Shown here: in pieces, positions 1 to 11,307 of the stretch
How positions within the stretch are numbered: position 1 is the stretch's first letter
Layout of the letters: the number at the start of each line of letters is the position of its first letter
Source: Lactifluus volemus
Taxonomy: Eukaryota > Basidiomycota > Agaricomycetes > Russulales > Russulaceae
Assembly: GCA_022376515.1 (NCBI GenBank)
Contig: WTXI01000013.1
Location: forward strand, 794,749 to 858,748
Reading direction: 5' to 3'
Length of the DNA: 64,000 nt
Notes under the pieces: model-generated
What the model was told of the DNA's origin: nothing
Database searches by the model: none
Seen by the model: the letters and a program-made list of their open reading frames with translations, nothing else
Translations under genes and position numbers: made by a program

Positions 1-193
1 TGTGTGGATCCAAGTGAACAACCATTGAGGTAAGATTTTCCAAAGAACCCCAGTGCCTCCAGACACTCAAGTGAGAGGAGGATATGGAATTGTTGATGGC
101 AACTGCCATCATGGGTAGAGCAGGTAGAGCCTCAATGTCATCTGTGTTCACTGTAATGCCCTATCTCCAGGGGAGCACTTCTGGAGGGAGCAC

Positions 194-356
194 TTGGAGT
201 GTTTGTTACTATGATGGGGATGAGGTGAGGCTGAAAACAAGAAATTTCCTGAAAGTTGTCCATGGTGTTCCTCCTCACCAAGCTCCATGGGCAACTTTCT
301 GGAAGTGTGTTGTTTTTGGCCTCACATCATCCCCATCATAGCAACAAACACTCCAA
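194..356. repeat. Imperfect foldback (inverted repeat), 72-bp arms
   Basis: Positions 194-265 are the inverted complement of 285-356, with 9 mismatches over 72 positions and a 19-base spacer. Both arms end in CCATGG next to the loop. Transcribed from either strand this would form a long, mismatched hairpin. No protein or transposase lies within it. It could be a small MITE-like element, a hairpin small-RNA precursor, or a local inverted duplication. Confidence 0.85.
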
Positions 357-1090
357 CCCCCCCCCAATGATGCCTCAGATGATTGAGCAATATGGAGAGT
401 TGAATATGCACATTACGTGCCCGCCGCCAGCCTTGAGTCACTTCCGTGGGTCATCATCATCGCACCCCCCGTTCTCGCCCTCACCCTCGCCCTCGTCTTC
501 ATCTTTGTCTTCATTCATAGGCATAGGGACTTCTCCGCTCGTGTGCTCGCCAATTAGCGTTCCGGAGGTTATTGTCACCCCAGTAGACATGAACATTCTA
601 GGACAGGCTGTTGAGAGCTGTTCGATGCCTAAGAAAGGTAGTGGCCACTATGCCAGTCTGAAGCAAGGGCACGAGTAATGAGATCACGCTTGGGGCACAC
701 GGCCTGTCATCTGGATGGGCCCTTTTTTGTGCCCGAACACTGCATCCCAGATGCTATATTTCTTTCGCGTTCCTATTATGTCACTCCTTTAGGAAGTTTC
801 GAGTTTCGAGGATAAATCGGTGGTCATGCGCACCGTCATAATCGACCGTGAGGCGTGCAGCCATGATGGGTGCTCCTGTTCAAGCCATTTAACATCCGCT
901 TCACTTCACAAACCTGGTCATTATCTTTCCCAATGGGTCCAAACAGCATTGCAGTACGGTGAGACGAGTAACAAATTTGGCTTCTGACCTTCCTGTTGGG
1001 GAGTTGCGGCACCGAAGCTGAAAGTACCTGACTCGAATACCAATATCGTTGACATATTAAAAGCCTAGGAGGCTTAGTGTCCCTTGAACC
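357..1090. other. No recognisable gene; upstream region of MuiA-like locus
   Basis: Open frames here are short and resemble no family I know. A Pro/Ser-rich frame around 420-540 is a C-rich low-complexity stretch. The last part is probably the old promoter of the downstream pseudogene. Confidence 0.4.
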
Positions 1091-3165
1091 ATGATATCCA
1101 TCTTCAAGCTCGACGCCGATGACAATGAATACTCAATCAAGTCGGTGACCGTCTTCAAGTCAAACAAAGCAGAAATCCTCCGTGTTTTCAATATCTCACT
1201 AGAGGTCAGTGTGTTGTATGGGGTTCGAAGACACTACAGCATCTGACAAATTACCTGTAGGGGGGCCAAAGTAAAGTCCAAATTCGCCATCTTTCTGGTT
1301 CTATCGACACCGAATCTTGTCGTGTCACTGGTCTTGGCGATGCCCAGTTGTTCGATGTCGTCTGCTCAGTTGGCCGCTACATCGAAGAGGTCGATCCAGA
1401 GAGCACAGCTGAAGCCATTCGCAAACTCAAGATAAAGAAGGACACATTGTCCAGAGAGTTGGATGCCCTCGATGAAATGTTAAACACAATGACCACTGGC
1501 ACTTATTCCAAGTCTTTGACTGCAGAACATGTGTCTCCTTCACAGGCGGGAGATTTCTTTGAAAATCTTTGTCCAGTTCTCGCGACATGGGATCTACACG
1601 TGCTGATTAGGAAGAGGAGATATTCGGGCTTACTCGAGAGATTGATGCACTGTCATCTACTCAAGTGAAGAAGCAAGGAAAAGCAATTGGAGAGGTAACA
1701 GTGGTGATCACGGAGAAGCCGGCCACCGATATTAAGCTCAGATTGACCTACCGTATGTCAAATCCAGCCATTTTTACTTGAACAACGAAGCCCTCTGACA
1801 GCTGTGCCCCATTGTAGTCGTCCGAAATGCGACATGGACCCCGGCATACGAGCTACATGCCACTACCGAAGCCGGCATCCCCGCGCCATCAGTATCTCTA
1901 CATTACCGTTCGCGCGTGACGCAAAGCACAGGCTAAGACTGGACAAATGTGGAGCTCACACTCAGCACAGCCTATCGAGCCAGACAATTCCTGTTCTCGG
2001 TCCCACGAAAATCAGCCTGAGGCCTCCCAAGTCTTTATTCGGTGAAGGGGCGAACATGTCGGCCCAACAGCACGCTCCACCCATCCGATTTGGTCAGCGG
2101 CAGGAAGTCGCGCAGCTCTCTGGCATGAGTGCGATTCAACCTCGTCGGCGTGCGGCACCTCCGCCGCTAACGAGCCAACTGGCTGGCGATATTCCTGCCA
2201 TGGCCGTCCAACAGTACGCTCCACCCATCCCATTTGGTCAGGAGCAAGACGTCGTGTAGGACTGTTTTATGAGTGCAGTTCAACCTCGTCAGCGTGTGGC
2301 CCCTCCGGCTCCACCTCCGCCACTAACGAGCCCACTGGCTGGTGATATTCCTGCCGCGGCCGTCGAAGAGCGGGAACATGTCGACGAGAAAGTTGATGTA
2401 ACCATACAAGAGCTTACGCCGATTTGGGAGCCATCATCGGTCGTGAACGAAAGGCCACTCGCGCTGACATATCACGTGGAGGGCACGTCCGAGCGACGGT
2501 GTACCACACCAAGTATCCGTCGCCGTGCTCCCGTTCGAGACAAAGATACTACACGTGACCGTGTCCAAGGCGCAACCTGTGGCGTACCTCGAGGCGAGCG
2601 TGAAGAACACGAGCGACTACCGTCTGCTCCCCGGCCCCGTCAACGCTTTCTTGGACGACTCGTTCGTGTCCAGGACTGCGATCGCGGGCGGCGACATCGC
2701 GCCGGGAGACATGTTCAGCTGCACGCTCGGTGCGGATCCGGCCACGTGCATACGCTACTCACGAACCTCCAAACGTGCCGAGGAGGATACGCGCACCCGT
2801 GCGATCGCGTTCAGCGAACAGTGGACAGCTACGACCTATCGCAGTCGCACGACAGTGTCGAACCGGCATCCGTTCCCTGTGCGTGCGCTTGTCCTGCGAG
2901 ACGGCGTGCCGATGACAAACGCGTCAACGTGATCTTACGCCACCCTGCTGGGCTCGCGGACTTGGAGCAAGGACAGGAGCTCAAGGTCAACGAGCAGCGG
3001 ACGGTGCGGTGGTGCAAAGCGGTGGATGGGAACTTTGGGAAGGGAGGTAAGAAGGAGGGTTTGTTTGAGTGGGTGTTCGAGGTCGGTGCTGGTGCGGAGG
3101 TGACGATTGAAACGGAATGGGACGTCAAAGCGCCCGTCTCGCTCCGGTGGGTGGAGAGCGCGTAA
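1091..3165 (+). pseudogene. Decayed MuiA-like protein (DUF4140/DUF4139 family)
   Basis: The conceptual product follows the fungal mucoidy-inhibitor-like family. It has an N-terminal DUF4140 segment (exon 1 from ATG 1091, intron from about 1203 to 1260), a central coiled coil (REIDALSS at about 1630), and an intron ending at 1817. The C-terminal DUF4139 segment begins VRNATWTPAYELHATTEAG and later reads SDYRLLPGPVNAFLDDSFVS, then a region ending near WVESA. The biochemical function of the family is unknown. Damage is extensive: in-frame stops at 1608 (TAG), 1934 (TAA) and 2257 (TAG), and frame changes near 1575, 1950, 2489 and 2915. A 144-bp in-frame tandem duplication (about 2065-2352) lies in the Pro-rich linker. 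An AATAAA lies at 3167. Family assignment is from recognised motifs; the number and mixed type of lesions argue for a true pseudogene. Confidence 0.72.
2065..2352 (+). repeat. 144-bp in-frame tandem duplication inside the MuiA-like pseudogene
   Basis: Two adjacent copies, 144 bases (48 codons) apart, start at 2065 and 2209. Each encodes QQ(H/Y)APPI(R/P)FGQ followed by MSA(I/V)QPR(R/Q)R and then an LTS-LAGDIPA motif. The second copy carries the TAG at 2257 and an extra Pro/Ala insert. Confidence 0.8.
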
Positions 3166-3389
3166 TAAAAGATGTTGCTAGTTTGGGGGTTAGATTTGCA
3201 CAATCTCCGTCGCATCCATACGCGTGTCTATGATTTTACTTGACAGGGATGTGTCACGGGATTTCTCCATTATTGGGCAGGTCCGCTTCAAGCTTCTCGG
3301 CTCATATATAGTACGATCAAGTCAGACATGGTCTACGTTGGATGATATGGAACCACGCCAACATGGTTCTCTACATGCAATCATAAATT

Positions 3390-4111
3390 TTACGATGCGA
3401 TACCAAATCTGTACGTCCCAACATCCTGCCACTTTCTAACCTCATTCGAAGGATGGATGTACTCTACTAACTTCAGGCCAATAGCCTGACTCTGAAGCCT
3501 ACCTTTGTGCCTGGATAGCTCGGAAGCGATCCGATGATAATGTTCTTCCGCTTTCGTCGTCGAGACGCGTCCATGCAATGTGATGTGAGGGCAGTATGAT
3601 GGGCCCCCCTCCTGTTGGTGACTCCGAGTCGGAATAATACCGAATGGCTGCCACCTGGGCGTACGCAACCCCCAGCATAAAGCCCCAATGTTATAACCAA
3701 AAAAAACAAACCATAGGTAGGAGAGTATTCTAGGGCGTACCGTTCAGTCAGATCCTTTCTAAGACCACCAAGTTTATGGCTATCCACAACCATGACAACT
3801 GTCTTCTCCCATTGACACAATGGTCCGATCATGAACGAGAAGGGTTTCCTCTTGGCGCAAGTCATCCTCAATGTTCTTTGGATGAGTTCCAGTCGAGAAG
3901 ATGGCACAGCGAGTCGGGTGAACACGCTGATATGAACAGTGTTCCTGAATGTGAGGTTCGGTGGGTAGTGGGTCGTACGAAGGTACTGGAGAAAGGTGTG
4001 ACCCGCATCTTCTGCCCAGAGGAGCATTAGAGCCATCATTCGAGTAGCTCCAATAGCAGTCGGAGTCGAAAGAATGGTGCTCTTAGACATAGTTCTCTGT
4101 GGTACCGACAA
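3390..4111 (-). CDS. LigT-like 2H phosphoesterase (2'-5' RNA ligase superfamily), frame break at exon junction
   Basis: The protein shows the two H-h-S/T signature motifs of the 2H phosphoesterase superfamily: HISVF in exon 1 and PHITLHGRV in exon 2. The conserved stretches EKTVVMVVDSHKLGGLRKDL and AIGLKLVEYIHPSNEVRKWQ sit between and after them. Such enzymes act on cyclic phosphates or 2'-5' bonds in RNA or nucleotides; the substrate here is unknown. Exon 1 ends at SPTY near 3708. A GT-AG intron with a CCCAG acceptor at about 3661 follows, then exon 2 starts WQPFGI. Donor and acceptor are both good, but the junction is one base short of keeping frame. This points to a single-base deletion, real or in the assembly. 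The 5' limit is uncertain; I use the longest open frame. Confidence 0.6.
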
Positions 4112-4424
4112 CTCGATGGACGCGCAGCTTTAGGGTGTGGGGCATGAGAGAATGATCAGGCTGCGCGCCCACGCGAAACTCGCGTGGAAATGGAAAGGGG
4201 TGAAACTAGTGAATACATAGAGTCGAGGTATAGCACTGCGAGAGACGTAACACATAAATGCAAAAAAAAAAAAAGATGGCAATGTAAGTGGTGTATGTTT
4301 GTTTTGCATAATGATGTGATGTAGGGTCAGAAATTCAAAGCGAAAGCACTGCTCGTCCATGTTTGTGGCTAACGCCAAAATGCATCAAAAAAAAAAAAAA
4401 CAAAGAAAAGTGATAAAGATCAAG
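4112..4424. other. Intergenic, no gene seen
   Basis: Short A-runs at 4262-4275 and 4386-4399 and AT-rich sequence lie between the 3' end of the kinase gene and the 5' end of the LigT-like gene. The A-runs, read on the minus strand, are T-rich tracts. Confidence 0.5.
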
Positions 4425-6893
4425 TCACGCCGACCACGTAAAAGCTTTTAGCGCAACGACGTGCACCAAGCTCAACCCCACATTCAAAGGACCATTGTCC
4501 GACAGCGAGTCGACAATACCCAGCCCAGCAAGCATCGACAGTGCCCATAGAGGTACGACTTTGCTGTTGAAACAAAGCGAGGCGACTTTGAGCGCCAGAA
4601 CGCCCGACTTGAGCGCCCGCAGCGCGACAGTGGTATTCCGCTCTGAAAGCAGAACCGCAAACCACGGCCGCCGCCACCAGCGCAGTAGCCACCTCCTTTT
4701 ACCCCTCGAGCTTCCAGGAGGCGGCGTTGGGCGATTGCTTGGTGCAGAAGATCGTGATGTGAGCTGTGGTAAGACGGGGGATGATGGAGGCGAGGCCACC
4801 GTTGTGGATAGGCGGGGCGCTGGAATTAATAATGACGTGGAGGCGGCATCCGACGTACGTCTGGGCGTCAGAGCGTCCGATATGCTCGATTTTGGCTGGA
4901 TAGGGTTGAACTGCAATGAAACCGGCTTATGAGTTGGTGAAGAGCGAGGATGAGTCGGGTCGGGAACAGACCTTGCCGAGGTGCAACGCGGCGAGGACCC
5001 TCTCGCAGGATGGGCGCGCACTTGGTGTGACGTTCAAAAGACTCTCAAGTAACACGAGATATGACCGTGGCAATCTTCGCGAGGTGAACAGCGTCTCTAG
5101 ACGAGGGTTACTTTTGAACCCAGGGTATGAAGACACTTCTCGTTCCAACCGGTCCATATCACCACCCTTTTCACCATCCTTATCATGAGAGGTAGCGATG
5201 GAGCCATCGAGCCCGGGAAGGTCACCATTCGCAGCCCAGCGGTATGGGAGACGGAAAAAGACCAACTTGTGAAGGATCATGCCGAGTGACCACATATCCG
5301 ATTTTGAATCTGTCGGAGGCAGAGTGTGGTGCGGAGGCACGGGAAGCGATTCTGGGGAACTGTATTCGAGACTAAATGATGATGTCAGTGAAGACTTGTA
5401 TCATAGGAGTGAGCTGCGGGACTCACGTTCCCGTATTCCCACTCCTCGCGCGGGGTGTTTGCAGCATGTCACGGGAAGTTCCAAAGTCGGATAGCATCGC
5501 GCGTGGGCTGCAGAGTCGTCAGCGTGATGAACAACGGAGAAGAATTATGCGTGCATGAGAGTGCCTTCATCCCAAGTTAAAAGAACATTTCCAGGCTTAA
5601 GGTCAAGATGTAGGATGCTCCTGTCATGCTGAAGCCCCAGATTGTCAACACGGCATGATTCGTTTGTTGGAGAGGCGCTCAGCGCACCAAAAAACCGAGC
5701 CCAGCAGCAACGCCACCAAATATACCGAGGACCTCCTCGGCGCTAAGGAGATGTACAGCTGTCCACCCATGGTCATTGTTGTTGAGCTTTGCACGGTATG
5801 CGGACTTTTCTGAAGGTGCGGCATGTTGCATGGCGCGGAAGGCGCGGATGCGAGCGGAGCGAGAAAGTATATCAGAAGGCGAGTCATCGTCATTCGTAGA
5901 GGCATTGTGTGAGGGTGAATGTAGGGGATGGGTCGGCCGGCCGAGACGGGCGTCGATGTAATCGTCCAGTGAACCTCCTTCGGCCCATTGCATCAAGACG
6001 CTGTCGGGTCCCGCTTAAAAAGAGATATGGTCGTTAAGGTGAAGAAGAGCATACTGCAAGGTGGGAATCTTTGGTCCAAAGCTGGAGAACTGGGCCGTTT
6101 CGAGCCAGGCATGATGATAGGTAATGATGTTGGGATGACGCAATGTTTCAAGTAGGTGAACTTCGCGCAAGATGTTCAAGAGATAGGACGCAGATTGACC
6201 GATGGCTATTTTTTTGACGGCAAAGCGGCCTGAATGTGAAGAGTCGTAAGCCGATACTCAAGACCGACCGATCAAGACTCGGTTTACCAAGTGGATTGCC
6301 GTTGAGGACATGCTTTGGCGACATTTGAATCAGTTCAGACGAAATTGATTATGGAACATAAGTTGTACCTGACATAGAAACACACTGCCATTTGCACCCA
6401 TACCCAAGCGTGCCTCTTCTTGAAAGAAGGCCTTGAAGTAGCCCTCTGCCATAGTCTCTGGGGTAAAAATATCATCACCATCGACACCTGTTGGTGACGG
6501 GGGGCGGGAACTCGTTTCAGACGATGGCACGGATTGAGTGGAAGGTAGAGGAGGGGACGGAGGTCGACTAGCAGTCTGATTGGCGACCTGGAGGAGATGG
6601 AAGTAATTTGCTGCGCGAGCTGCGGAGACATCCTCGAAACGGTTTAAATTTGTGAAAAGAGGATCATGCTCATGAGACTGAACATCTGCGCCTCGCTCTG
6701 AAAGACCTGTTGGCAAAGGTTGGGAACAGTAGGGACAAAGACGAGGTACGGGTTGTTTGAGAGTGGTGGATTGGGAAGAACGATGTATGGTGAGAGCATG
6801 CGAGGTAGGATTGTAGAGAACGACCTGATTTGAGGCATGAAGGATAGGACGCCAGGACGTGTCTCTGTCAGGCTGAATGAGAGCAGTATCCAT
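4425..6893 (-). CDS. IKS1: IKS1-type serine/threonine protein kinase
   Basis: The N-terminus (VVLYNPTSHALTIH, CPYCSQPLP) matches the IKS family head with its CPYC motif. The kinase domain has the glycine loop LGMGANGSVF, the VAIK-type lysine in FAVKKIAIG, catalytic loop HLDLKPGNVLL, the DFG motif in LSDFGTSRDM, and APE-region GNTGTLEYSSPESLP. Helix F reads SDMWSLGMILHKLVF. The tail has two hydrophobic helices after a basic RRWLLRWWRR stretch, suggesting membrane anchoring. At least seven exons are joined by GT-AG introns, for example 6368 inward, an intron between PTL and HVLMQWAEGG, and one between LGK and FNPIQ near 4970. All junctions I checked keep frame, so the gene appears intact. Start ATG 6893 gives the IKS head. 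It is divergent from the DUF7137 gene. IKS1 is a poorly characterised fungal kinase family. Confidence 0.85.
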
Positions 6894-7056
6894 TGGATTC
6901 GTTCAGACTGTGAGCGTTGACGTTGAATATGGAACTAGCATGACATGACCCATGTGGCTGGTTAAGCGGGGGGTGCGGCCGTCTTGCCGCCTTTTTACTC
7001 GCTCACTCAACTCACTCCACTCACTCGCTCACACCTCTTGGTCTCAGCATTCTCCA
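6894..7056. promoter_or_regulatory. Divergent intergenic promoter, IKS1 / DUF7137
   Basis: About 160 bases separate the start codons of two head-to-head genes. The region must hold both promoters. A run of CTCACT-type repeats at 7000-7030 is pyrimidine-rich on the plus strand, as is common upstream of fungal start sites. No clear TATA box was seen. Confidence 0.4.
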
Positions 7057-7715
7057 ATGTCCGCATCGGTAACCTCAGCTGTTTCCGCCTCTCAACAAAC
7101 CTCGAGTGGTTCCAAAACTTCCGCTCTCAGCATCCCTGCGTCCGCCCCCGCCGGTCTCCTCACCATCACTCAACCACCTCAGACAAGTATCGCTTTCTTC
7201 AAAATCGCCCCATCCCAGCCCGTTACATTTGCCTGGAACTTTTCATACGTTCTTTCCACACCAGCTCACCTTACGGTCTCGGCTATCTGCGAAAATGGAA
7301 ATACCTACCCTATAGGACCAACCGACGGTATTATACCAGGCAGTGCTACAAGCGTGATATGGGATCCATATGCTTGGGACCAGAACAACCCAAATAGTCC
7401 ACTCCCTCAAGCTACCTACACCCTCGAGATTTTCGACAACCGAGGGCCAGGTTCAGCAAGGGCGCCGGGCTTACTCCAGCCAAATAATGCCCTTAGATTT
7501 GCATTGTATACCCCACAGTCGTATACCCCGATTGGTTCAGGAAAGTTGCCTATATTTTCTCTTGTTATCATCTAGCTAATTCCTTGACAGGTTGGCAATG
7601 CACTGGCTGCAATAGCGCTGCTAACACAGTACATCCCGCATTTTTCTGTGTTTGCCTTAGCATATTTGTCATGTTTGTTTCTGGACTCGCGATCCTTCGC
7701 AACTCTGCTCGTTAG
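7057..7715 (+). CDS. DUF7137 domain protein, probably cell-surface or secreted
   Basis: Exon 1 runs to 7534 and exon 2 is 7591-7715, with a 56-bp GT-AG intron. The product has a Ser/Thr-rich head, then the conserved fungal DUF7137 core: LLTITQPPQTSIAFFKI, FAWNFSYV, NGNTYPIGPTDGIIPGSAT, PQATYTLEIFDNRGPG, and LRFALYTPQSYTPIGWQCTG. It ends with one hydrophobic helix (FFCVCLSIFVMFVSGLAIL). The C-terminal helix suggests a membrane or GPI anchor signal. Family function is unknown. No convincing signal peptide follows ATG 7057. An in-frame ATG at 6952 would add 35 residues but leaves only 58 bp to the divergent kinase gene, so I prefer 7057; an unseen 5' exon is possible. Confidence 0.75.
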
Positions 7716-9068
7716 ACCTGGACAATGGACCATTCATGTTTCGTTTTTACTAGGTTGCTCATAGACATTGACTCTTCTCTTCTCCCCTTTTTGCTTACTA
7801 GTAACTACGAAAGGACTTGCCGTACAGCATGTTGATCCTTCATCGACCGTCGTTACGAACAGACTCGCAGCACTACATACGGATATTTGTAATATCTCAT
7901 AAATCACGGTTCGCATCGTATCTAGGGCCGTCTTAAGCGTTCATATTCGCACTCGTTACGTCGATGCGGTGAGCCTGAGGCGGGGACTGGAATCCAAGAA
8001 CCCGACCGAATGAAAGTTCGTCGGCTATGGGCTCGTCTGAGGCTCTGGCTCCTTATTTGTGTCGGTTCCCATAGCCGACAGCTCTAGAAAGTACGCCTAG
8101 CCTTAGTTGAGACCCCAACAGCCTTCTAAGATCAATGTGTTGATCCCCATTGATAAACGTTAAACCATGAATCACTCACTTTCTCTTACTGGCACATCAA
8201 TCAGGAACGGTATGTCATACTACGATCATCACCATCACTGAATCAGACATCTCCACTGTGTCTGTGCTGGTTTACCTTCGAGTTGTTGGCTCTGCAACTT
8301 GTAGTGTGGCACCTCCCATCCCCCCGCTGGCAGTTGCCAGTTGCCACGGGCGCGTTACCATCCCTCGTTTCCCATCATTGAAAATCTGTGATCTTTGGCC
8401 ACCTCAATCGCCATTTCTCGTCAGTTGCATGCCTGTCTAGGTACCCAACCAGCTTCTCGTTGTTCAAAGCCTTTAGTAATGCATCTCCACAGCAGGAAGG
8501 ACATGATCCAAGCACGGCCATCGGAAGTGAGGTCTTGTGCTGGAGGATGCGCTGTATATTGGGCGGCCGCTACTCTACCTCGTTGCATGATAGATTGGAA
8601 AATCTTCGTCTTGATTGCGATGGTACATCAAGTTCAGAGTAACCGATCTCCCCGAGGGCGCAAAGCCCATCGGCCGTGACGGATCAAACGCAATGAACCT
8701 AAGGAGCCCCGTCCTTCTACAAGTAAAGTATGTTGCGTACCCTCCGACGTTACCTTTCGCACCCACCGCCCCAGGTGATACTGAAGGGCCAAGAGGTGCG
8801 GCACGCTATCCTTCCTTCAGGCAATCGATCATTCAATGCTTATCTTTCAAGTTTTCACGTCAGGTTTATCTCACGACCTGGCTGCGATCGCGATCGAGTA
8901 CGCTTCGCCATTGAATAATTACCCTGTGCCGGCTAGGAAAAGCACCTCGTGCGCCAAACGCAGAGAAATACTTAGTACTCGGCCATCGCTTCGGTCATCG
9001 TCGTTCTATATACAGCCAGTTAATCTATTCTTCGGATTTTCAAATCCCCCGACCCAACCCACCCCCCT
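7716..9068. other. Intergenic, no convincing gene
   Basis: Only short unrelated frames are present. A stretch near 8630-8690 reads DLPEGAKPIG in one frame, which faintly recalls copia reverse transcriptase but is too short to call. A TATA-like TCTATATA at about 9005 lies some 60 bases before the start codon of the next gene. Confidence 0.4.
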
Positions 9069-10931
9069 ATGACGTCCCTTTCAGTCTGCTCGTTTCCCGA
9101 GGCTCCTAATCTCGCAGAAAGCTCTTCGAAATCCAGGCGAAATTTCTTTGGATCACTGTTTGCCAAACGTGGTGTGCCCTTTCTGAAAGGCTTTCGACGC
9201 CTTGGAAAAGCACGCGCGAAGAACAGCGCCGTCCACCCTGTAGATGACGTGCTGTTGTCCCCGCCATCCGCTGCTCGGTTTGTTTTCTCAATCTCTAATT
9301 CTGCTCCTCATCTCACCTCTCAGAATAGCTCGCGGCCACCTATCGATCCCAACCCTCGGCCAACTATCACGATTGGAAAGAGTGATCCCGCAACCCTCAC
9401 AAAGGAGCTTAAGAAGGCTCACCGCTCATCGTACTCTTCGTGTCCTGTCGGAAACAGTGTGTATGCCGCTTCACAAAATACGTTGTCGTCAGCGGAAGGG
9501 CATGCGATCGCTCCAAATGTCGACGTTGAACAGCAGCGAAATCCTTTCCTTCGTGCGCTTGTCAATATCAAGAGTTTTTCAACCACCTCTCTCGTCGGAT
9601 CCTCAGGACATAGTAGCGTGCCATCAAGGACATTGTCGCCATCTCGTCCGCGATTCAACTCTGAGACCACTGTCACGCGTAGTTCGGCGTCGACTGCGCA
9701 CAGTGGTCCCTGGACTAGCGAAGGGAAGGAGGCAGAGCCCGTGTTGCATATTGTAGACACCGCCGCTTCCGAAAGCGAGCAGGCAGGCCTCTCCTCGGAC
9801 GATCCGCTCCGGGAAAGCAGCAGCGAGTCGGTCCCACAACAACCCAGGCAAAGACACGAAACCAGGGCAGCCACTGCTACTACTACCACCACGATCGACA
9901 AGCGCACGCCCTCGAACGAGTTCAGTAACAGTAACGAAACGCCCCTGCTCGTACCGCGGTTCCTCAACGTGTACATCGCTCACATGCGTTCCGGCTCCCG
10001 ACCCATACCCGTCTCATCTCCCAGTCGTCTCCCCAAACCCTCGCCTCCAACACCCACCGCCGCGACCACGACAGCGACCTCATCCGGGCCCAATTCGCCG
10101 CGCTCTGGCACCGCCTCACTTCCCGACCGCCCCACTACGACAAGTGAAGGCGATAACAACCCTGAAGAGCAGGAGGGTAGTAACGAGGGCAGGGGACGGT
10201 CATCGCGACCGCGCCCGTCGCAACTGCCAGTACCAGTGGTACCAGTACCCAGAACTGCGATCGCGATTGGCGTCACGGACTGTTCAGAACCCGTCGCACT
10301 TCCCGCCGTCGTCGTCGCCGACTCGACTCGATCTCACCAGACTACGATTGGCAGTAGCCCCTGTCCTTCTCAGCCCCCTTCATTCCTTCTGACGAGTCCC
10401 ACCCCTACTGAACGCCACCATCCACAGCCACCGCGAGGTCGCGCTCGATCACGGACAGTCGCCGCTTCTACGACCACTACTGCCGCTGCTGCTGCCGTCG
10501 TAGAATCAGGTCACGCTCGGTCACGGACCATCTCCGCTTCTCGTACTACTACTACTACTACTGCTACTGCTGCTGCGACTGCTGCTGCTGCGGAATCAAG
10601 CCGCGGCGCTCGGTTACAGACAATCTCCACTTTTAGCTCCACTACTGCAGAATCATCATCACCTCGGAAACGGACAGTCTCCGGTTCTACTACCACTGCT
10701 GCGGAATCCAGTCGCGGCACTCGATCGCGGACAACCTCTGCTGCTTCTGCTTCTACTACTGCCGGAGCTAGGAATAGGAAGAAGCCCGAGTCTTCACCGA
10801 CAATCCGATCGTCGTCGTCGTCCGCTGGCCGTGGGCCCCGGCCGGCTCTAGAGTCGCCGTCCTTTGCGAACCGTGAGTTGCCGCCGTCGCGGCTTCCGGT
10901 CGTCGTCGTGACCGGTAAGCACTCGGTGTAG
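9069..10931 (+). CDS. Hypothetical Ser/Thr/Ala-rich low-complexity protein, 620 aa
   Basis: This is a single long exon, unusual among its intron-rich neighbours. The N-terminus has a basic segment (KSRRNFFGSLFAKRG). The rest is rich in Ser, Thr, Ala, Pro and Arg and predicted to be disordered. From about residue 455 to 590 there is a degenerate repeat of the form (E)SSRG(A/T)RSRT-(I/V/T)SAS-TTTTA, spelled by ACT/GCT trinucleotide tracts (about 10440-10770). There is no signal peptide, membrane segment or recognised domain. Trinucleotide purity in the repeat suggests replication slippage. I do not recognise the protein. The uninterrupted 620-codon frame supports it being coding. Confidence 0.55.
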   Translation: MTSLSVCSFPEAPNLAESSSKSRRNFFGSLFAKRGVPFLKGFRRLGKARAKNSAVHPVDDVLLSPPSAARFVFSISNSAPHLTSQNSSRPPIDPNPRPTITIGKSDPATLTKELKKAHRSSYSSCPVGNSVYAASQNTLSSAEGHAIAPNVDVEQQRNPFLRALVNIKSFSTTSLVGSSGHSSVPSRTLSPSRPRFNSETTVTRSSASTAHSGPWTSEGKEAEPVLHIVDTAASESEQAGLSSDDPLRESSSESVPQQPRQRHETRAATATTTTTIDKRTPSNEFSNSNETPLLVPRFLNVYIAHMRSGSRPIPVSSPSRLPKPSPPTPTAATTTATSSGPNSPRSGTASLPDRPTTTSEGDNNPEEQEGSNEGRGRSSRPRPSQLPVPVVPVPRTAIAIGVTDCSEPVALPAVVVADSTRSHQTTIGSSPCPSQPPSFLLTSPTPTERHHPQPPRGRARSRTVAASTTTTAAAAAVVESGHARSRTISASRTTTTTTATAAATAAAAESSRGARLQTISTFSSTTAESSSPRKRTVSGSTTTAAESSRGTRSRTTSAASASTTAGARNRKKPESSPTIRSSSSSAGRGPRPALESPSFANRELPPSRLPVVVVTGKHSV

Positions 10932-11307
10932 GAGCTCGACGTAGATTCGGTTTATGGGCTCAGTTGCACGGTGCGGCAATGCAGGTGCAACGATGGCCTT
11001 GATGAAGAATTTGAAGCTGTGTAATACCAAGACCGCACACATGAACATACTCTCATTTATTTTTTGTTGCTGATGGCAACTCTTTAACTGTTTCGCCCCT
11101 TTTTCTTCTTTTGCTGTAAAACATAATATCTGTTTATTTGTGGGATGCTCGCCCATCAGATACCGTCACTCGCTTACTTTACTTTTAGCTCGAGAAAATC
11201 AGCTGTAACATCACCACTATATTGAGTCTGGTTGTTTTTGATGATCAATGCGGGCCTCGCTGTCTATCTCTACGCTCGCAGCCCCAATCGCTTACACCAA
11301 GGTTTGA
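10932..11307. other. Intergenic between convergent genes
   Basis: AT-rich 3' flanks of two convergent genes. No open frame of note and no structured repeat seen. Confidence 0.5.

Noticed and set aside
8615..8720. Possible copia reverse-transcriptase scrap (DLPEGAKPIG)
   Set aside because: Only ten residues fit and the next conserved block is absent, so this is too weak to call.
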